Shown one piece after another: positions 62,668 through 64,000 of a stretch of 64,000 nucleotides of DNA (position 1 is the stretch's first letter; each line of letters starts with the position of its first letter). The notes under the pieces are model-generated. The model saw nothing but the letters and a program-made list of their open reading frames with translations. It did no database searches and was not told the origin of the DNA. Position numbers and translations under genes: made by a program. The DNA lies in NCBI RefSeq assembly GCF_038007285.1, contig NZ_JBBOWX010000001.1, positions 3,675,501 to 3,739,500 on the forward strand, written 5' to 3'. The DNA is from Sporosarcina sp. FSL K6-3457. GTDB lineage: Bacteria > Bacillota > Bacilli > Bacillales_A > Planococcaceae.

Positions 62668-63114
62668 TTAAAAAATCGGTAATCCTTCTGTTTCGCGGTT
62701 AGGTAGATCAAAATGTTCTTCCTCCTTAGTTTCCGCTACTGATGGTGCGGTTGCATTGCTCCTGACGGCTTCTCCGTACAGATTGTCATTGCTTCGCCTT
62801 TTCGTGGCGATAAAACGGATATCTTCACCAATCACTTCGGTTACGTAGACCCGGCTTTTGTCTTCGCGTTCATATGACCTTGATTGGATTCGTCCACCGA
62901 CACCAATTAACGATCCTTTGCCGCAATGCTTAGCCGTATTCTCCGCTCCCCTTCCCCACATCGTACAGAGGACAAAGTCCGTATCCACTTCTCCGTTCTG
63001 GTTTTTGAAGTTACGATTGACCGCGAGGACAAAACTGGTTTGTACTCTTCCCTCCGACACTCTTCTTAGGATTGGATCCTTCGTGATACGCCCTACAAGT
63101 GCAACCTGATTCAA
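62668..63114 (-). CDS. ssbB: Single-stranded DNA-binding protein
   Basis: The start is taken as TTG 63114 (LNQVALVGRITKDPILRRVS), with AAGGGAGGG 7 bp upstream, giving 148 residues. The OB fold covers residues 1-105 with VQTSFVLAVNRNFKNQNGEV, DTDFVLCTMWGRGAENTAKH and GVGGRIQSRSYER. A short disordered tail follows and ends with LPIF rather than the usual acidic DDDLPF tip, as in the competence-related SsbB. The neighbour ywpF matches the Bacillus ssbB locus. Confidence 0.85.
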   Translation of the reverse strand: MNQVALVGRITKDPILRRVSEGRVQTSFVLAVNRNFKNQNGEVDTDFVLCTMWGRGAENTAKHCGKGSLIGVGGRIQSRSYEREDKSRVYVTEVIGEDIRFIATKRRSNDNLYGEAVRSNATAPSVAETKEEEHFDLPNRETEGLPIF

Positions 63115-63348
63115 CTGATTCCCTCCCTTCAAGTTATTGGATTTATCTTACTTCTTTCAACCAAGGTATGCAAAATGCCATTTTCTAAATTTGGTGCCTT
63201 TATATACCCAATTCACTCTATTTTGAAAGACATGAAAAAATCCTTGTTGCTAATAAATCGCTTGCCCTCAACCCTAGCAAGTTGTCTACTATCCACGCAT
63301 AATTCAAATTTGGCATATTTCATTTTTTTACGTCGAATTTTTCTCCTA

Positions 63349-63357
63349 TGGTATAAT
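63349..63357 (+). promoter_or_regulatory. Extended -10 promoter element of ywpF
   Basis: TGGTATAAT is a perfect TGn-TATAAT extended -10 element, 29 bp upstream of ATG 63387. No good -35 box is seen, which fits an extended -10 promoter. Confidence 0.6.
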
Positions 63358-63386
63358 CAAAGGAAAAAGACTGGGGCTGATTCACG

Positions 63387-63830
63387 ATGAAATCGTTTAA
63401 AATGTTGTCTGTCGGAATCGTAACTGAAGATAGTATGCAGGATTTCCCACTTATCGATGGGATTATCATTAATCAAGAAAACAGTCATCGTCTGTGGGTT
63501 TTGGAGATGTTCATCGACCAGGTGCATCAATCCACTTTTGAAAAATGGATGGCGGATGAGGCATTACTTGAAGCAAAAGTAGTCATCTCATATCCTGAAA
63601 ATGACCCAGCCCCGTTTCGTGTTGCTGTCGAATCTGTAAAACAGATTGGGACTAATATATCTGTTTTATTAAAAGGACGCTTGAAACGAGCGCGCTCACA
63701 ATATGCGGAACAACTTTTGGAGGAATTGATTGGCGAAGGTTTAGCAGGCAACGACTTGCTTCGTCGTTTCGAATCAGATATGCGTTCCCGCCCACGGTTG
63801 AAAAGGGATAAGGAAGAAGAGAATGAGTGA
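63387..63830 (+). CDS. ywpF: YwpF-family protein
   Basis: The 147-residue protein starts MKSFKMLSVGIVTEDSMQDF and contains DGIIINQENSHRLWVLEMFI and a basic C-terminal helix (LLKGRLKRARSQYAEQLLEE). It fits the YwpF family, which in Bacillus lies beside ssbB as here. No biochemical role is known. The two genes are divergent, separated by 270 bp. A terminator and then repeat array 3 follow. Confidence 0.78.
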   Translation: MKSFKMLSVGIVTEDSMQDFPLIDGIIINQENSHRLWVLEMFIDQVHQSTFEKWMADEALLEAKVVISYPENDPAPFRVAVESVKQIGTNISVLLKGRLKRARSQYAEQLLEELIGEGLAGNDLLRRFESDMRSRPRLKRDKEEENE

Positions 63831-63835
63831 GGAAG

Positions 63836-63865
63836 AGCTGCCTGAGTGTGAGGCAGCTTTTTTTT
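63836..63865 (+). terminator. Terminator of ywpF
   Basis: AGCTGCCT and AGGCAGCT form an 8-bp stem with a 7-base loop and a T-tract of seven or more, right after the stop codon. Confidence 0.88.
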
Positions 63866-63881
63866 GTTGTGGGATGATTTG

Positions 63882-64000
63882 TTGCGTGTGGGAGCTAGTA
63901 CATTGCGCGCGGCGGCTAGTACATTGCGCGCGCAGGCTAGTACATTGCGCGCGGCGGCTAGTACATTGCGCGCGCAGGCTAGTACATTGCGCGCGCAGGC
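63882..64000 (+). repeat. 21-bp TTGCGCGC tandem array 3 (runs off the window)
   Basis: A degenerate first unit TTGCGTGT at 63882 is followed by TTGCGCGC at 63903, 63924, 63945, 63966 and 63987, all at 21-bp spacing. Spacers alternate between GGCGGCTAGTACA and GCAGGCTAGTACA. The array starts 17 bp after the ywpF terminator and continues past the right edge. Confidence 0.92.

Noticed and set aside
45324..64000. Plasmid-type replication iterons
   Set aside because: The unit length is similar to iterons, but there are three dispersed arrays among ordinary chromosomal genes, with no rep gene and with spacers that differ between arrays.

Overview
The window looks like chromosomal DNA of a low-to-moderate GC, spore-former-type Firmicute of the Planococcaceae/Bacillaceae, most likely close to Sporosarcina or Lysinibacillus. 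The reasons are strong AAGGAGG ribosome binding sites with frequent GTG and TTG starts, a large SLH-type S-layer protein, teichoic-acid genes, DUF1659/DUF2922/YvrJ genes, and a right end that matches the Bacillus ywqB-ywqA / ssbB-ywpF neighbourhood. No rRNA, tRNA, CRISPR array or intact transposon was recognised.

Layout. 0-2 kb: the 5' end of a secreted protein, degenerate intergenic repeats, a hypothetical gene and a truncated tyrosine recombinase. 1.9-4.9 kb: an SLH-anchored surface protein. 5.1-7.1 kb: a tandem duplication of a three-gene unit (DUF1659, DUF2922, YvrJ), with a small lipoprotein gene between the copies. 7.1-15.9 kb: an accessory island. It holds a three-gene cassette (a PD-(D/E)xK-like sce7726-family protein, an sce7725-family protein and a RES-domain protein), a membrane protein, a PIN-like protein, a two-gene cassette (a nuclease-fold-like protein and a HExxH protein), and small unknown genes. 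This is the best place for an undescribed defence or toxin system.

15.9-33.9 kb: a long leftward envelope-polymer locus. It encodes a TPR protein, a ligase/polymerase, a CapD-type dehydratase, TagD, three CDP-glycerol transferase-like proteins, a Stealth protein, a TagGH exporter, an alpha/beta-hydrolase-like protein, two GT4 glycosyltransferases, GalE, a second epimerase and the initiating sugar transferase. Together they could make, modify and export a glycerol- or sugar-phosphate wall polymer. 34-44 kb: an unknown alpha-helical protein, two paralogous secreted proteins, the major S-layer protein with a good sigma-A promoter, TagA and a UDP-ManNAc dehydrogenase (teichoic acid or secondary wall polymer precursors).

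44-55.4 kb: envelope enzymes (S41 peptidase, SLH-CAP protein, polysaccharide deacetylase, a very large subtilisin-like protease), a NERD protein and a DEDDh exonuclease. 56-64 kb: housekeeping-type genes (IDEAL protein, XRE regulator, SWIM protein and SNF2 helicase, SSB, YwpF).

The most striking non-coding structure is a family of three tandem arrays built on TTGCGCGC with a 21-bp period (about 45.3-45.7, 48.1-48.7 and 63.9-64.0 kb, the last running off the window). All three are in the same orientation and lie between genes. Spacer sequences differ between arrays, but the core and the period are kept.
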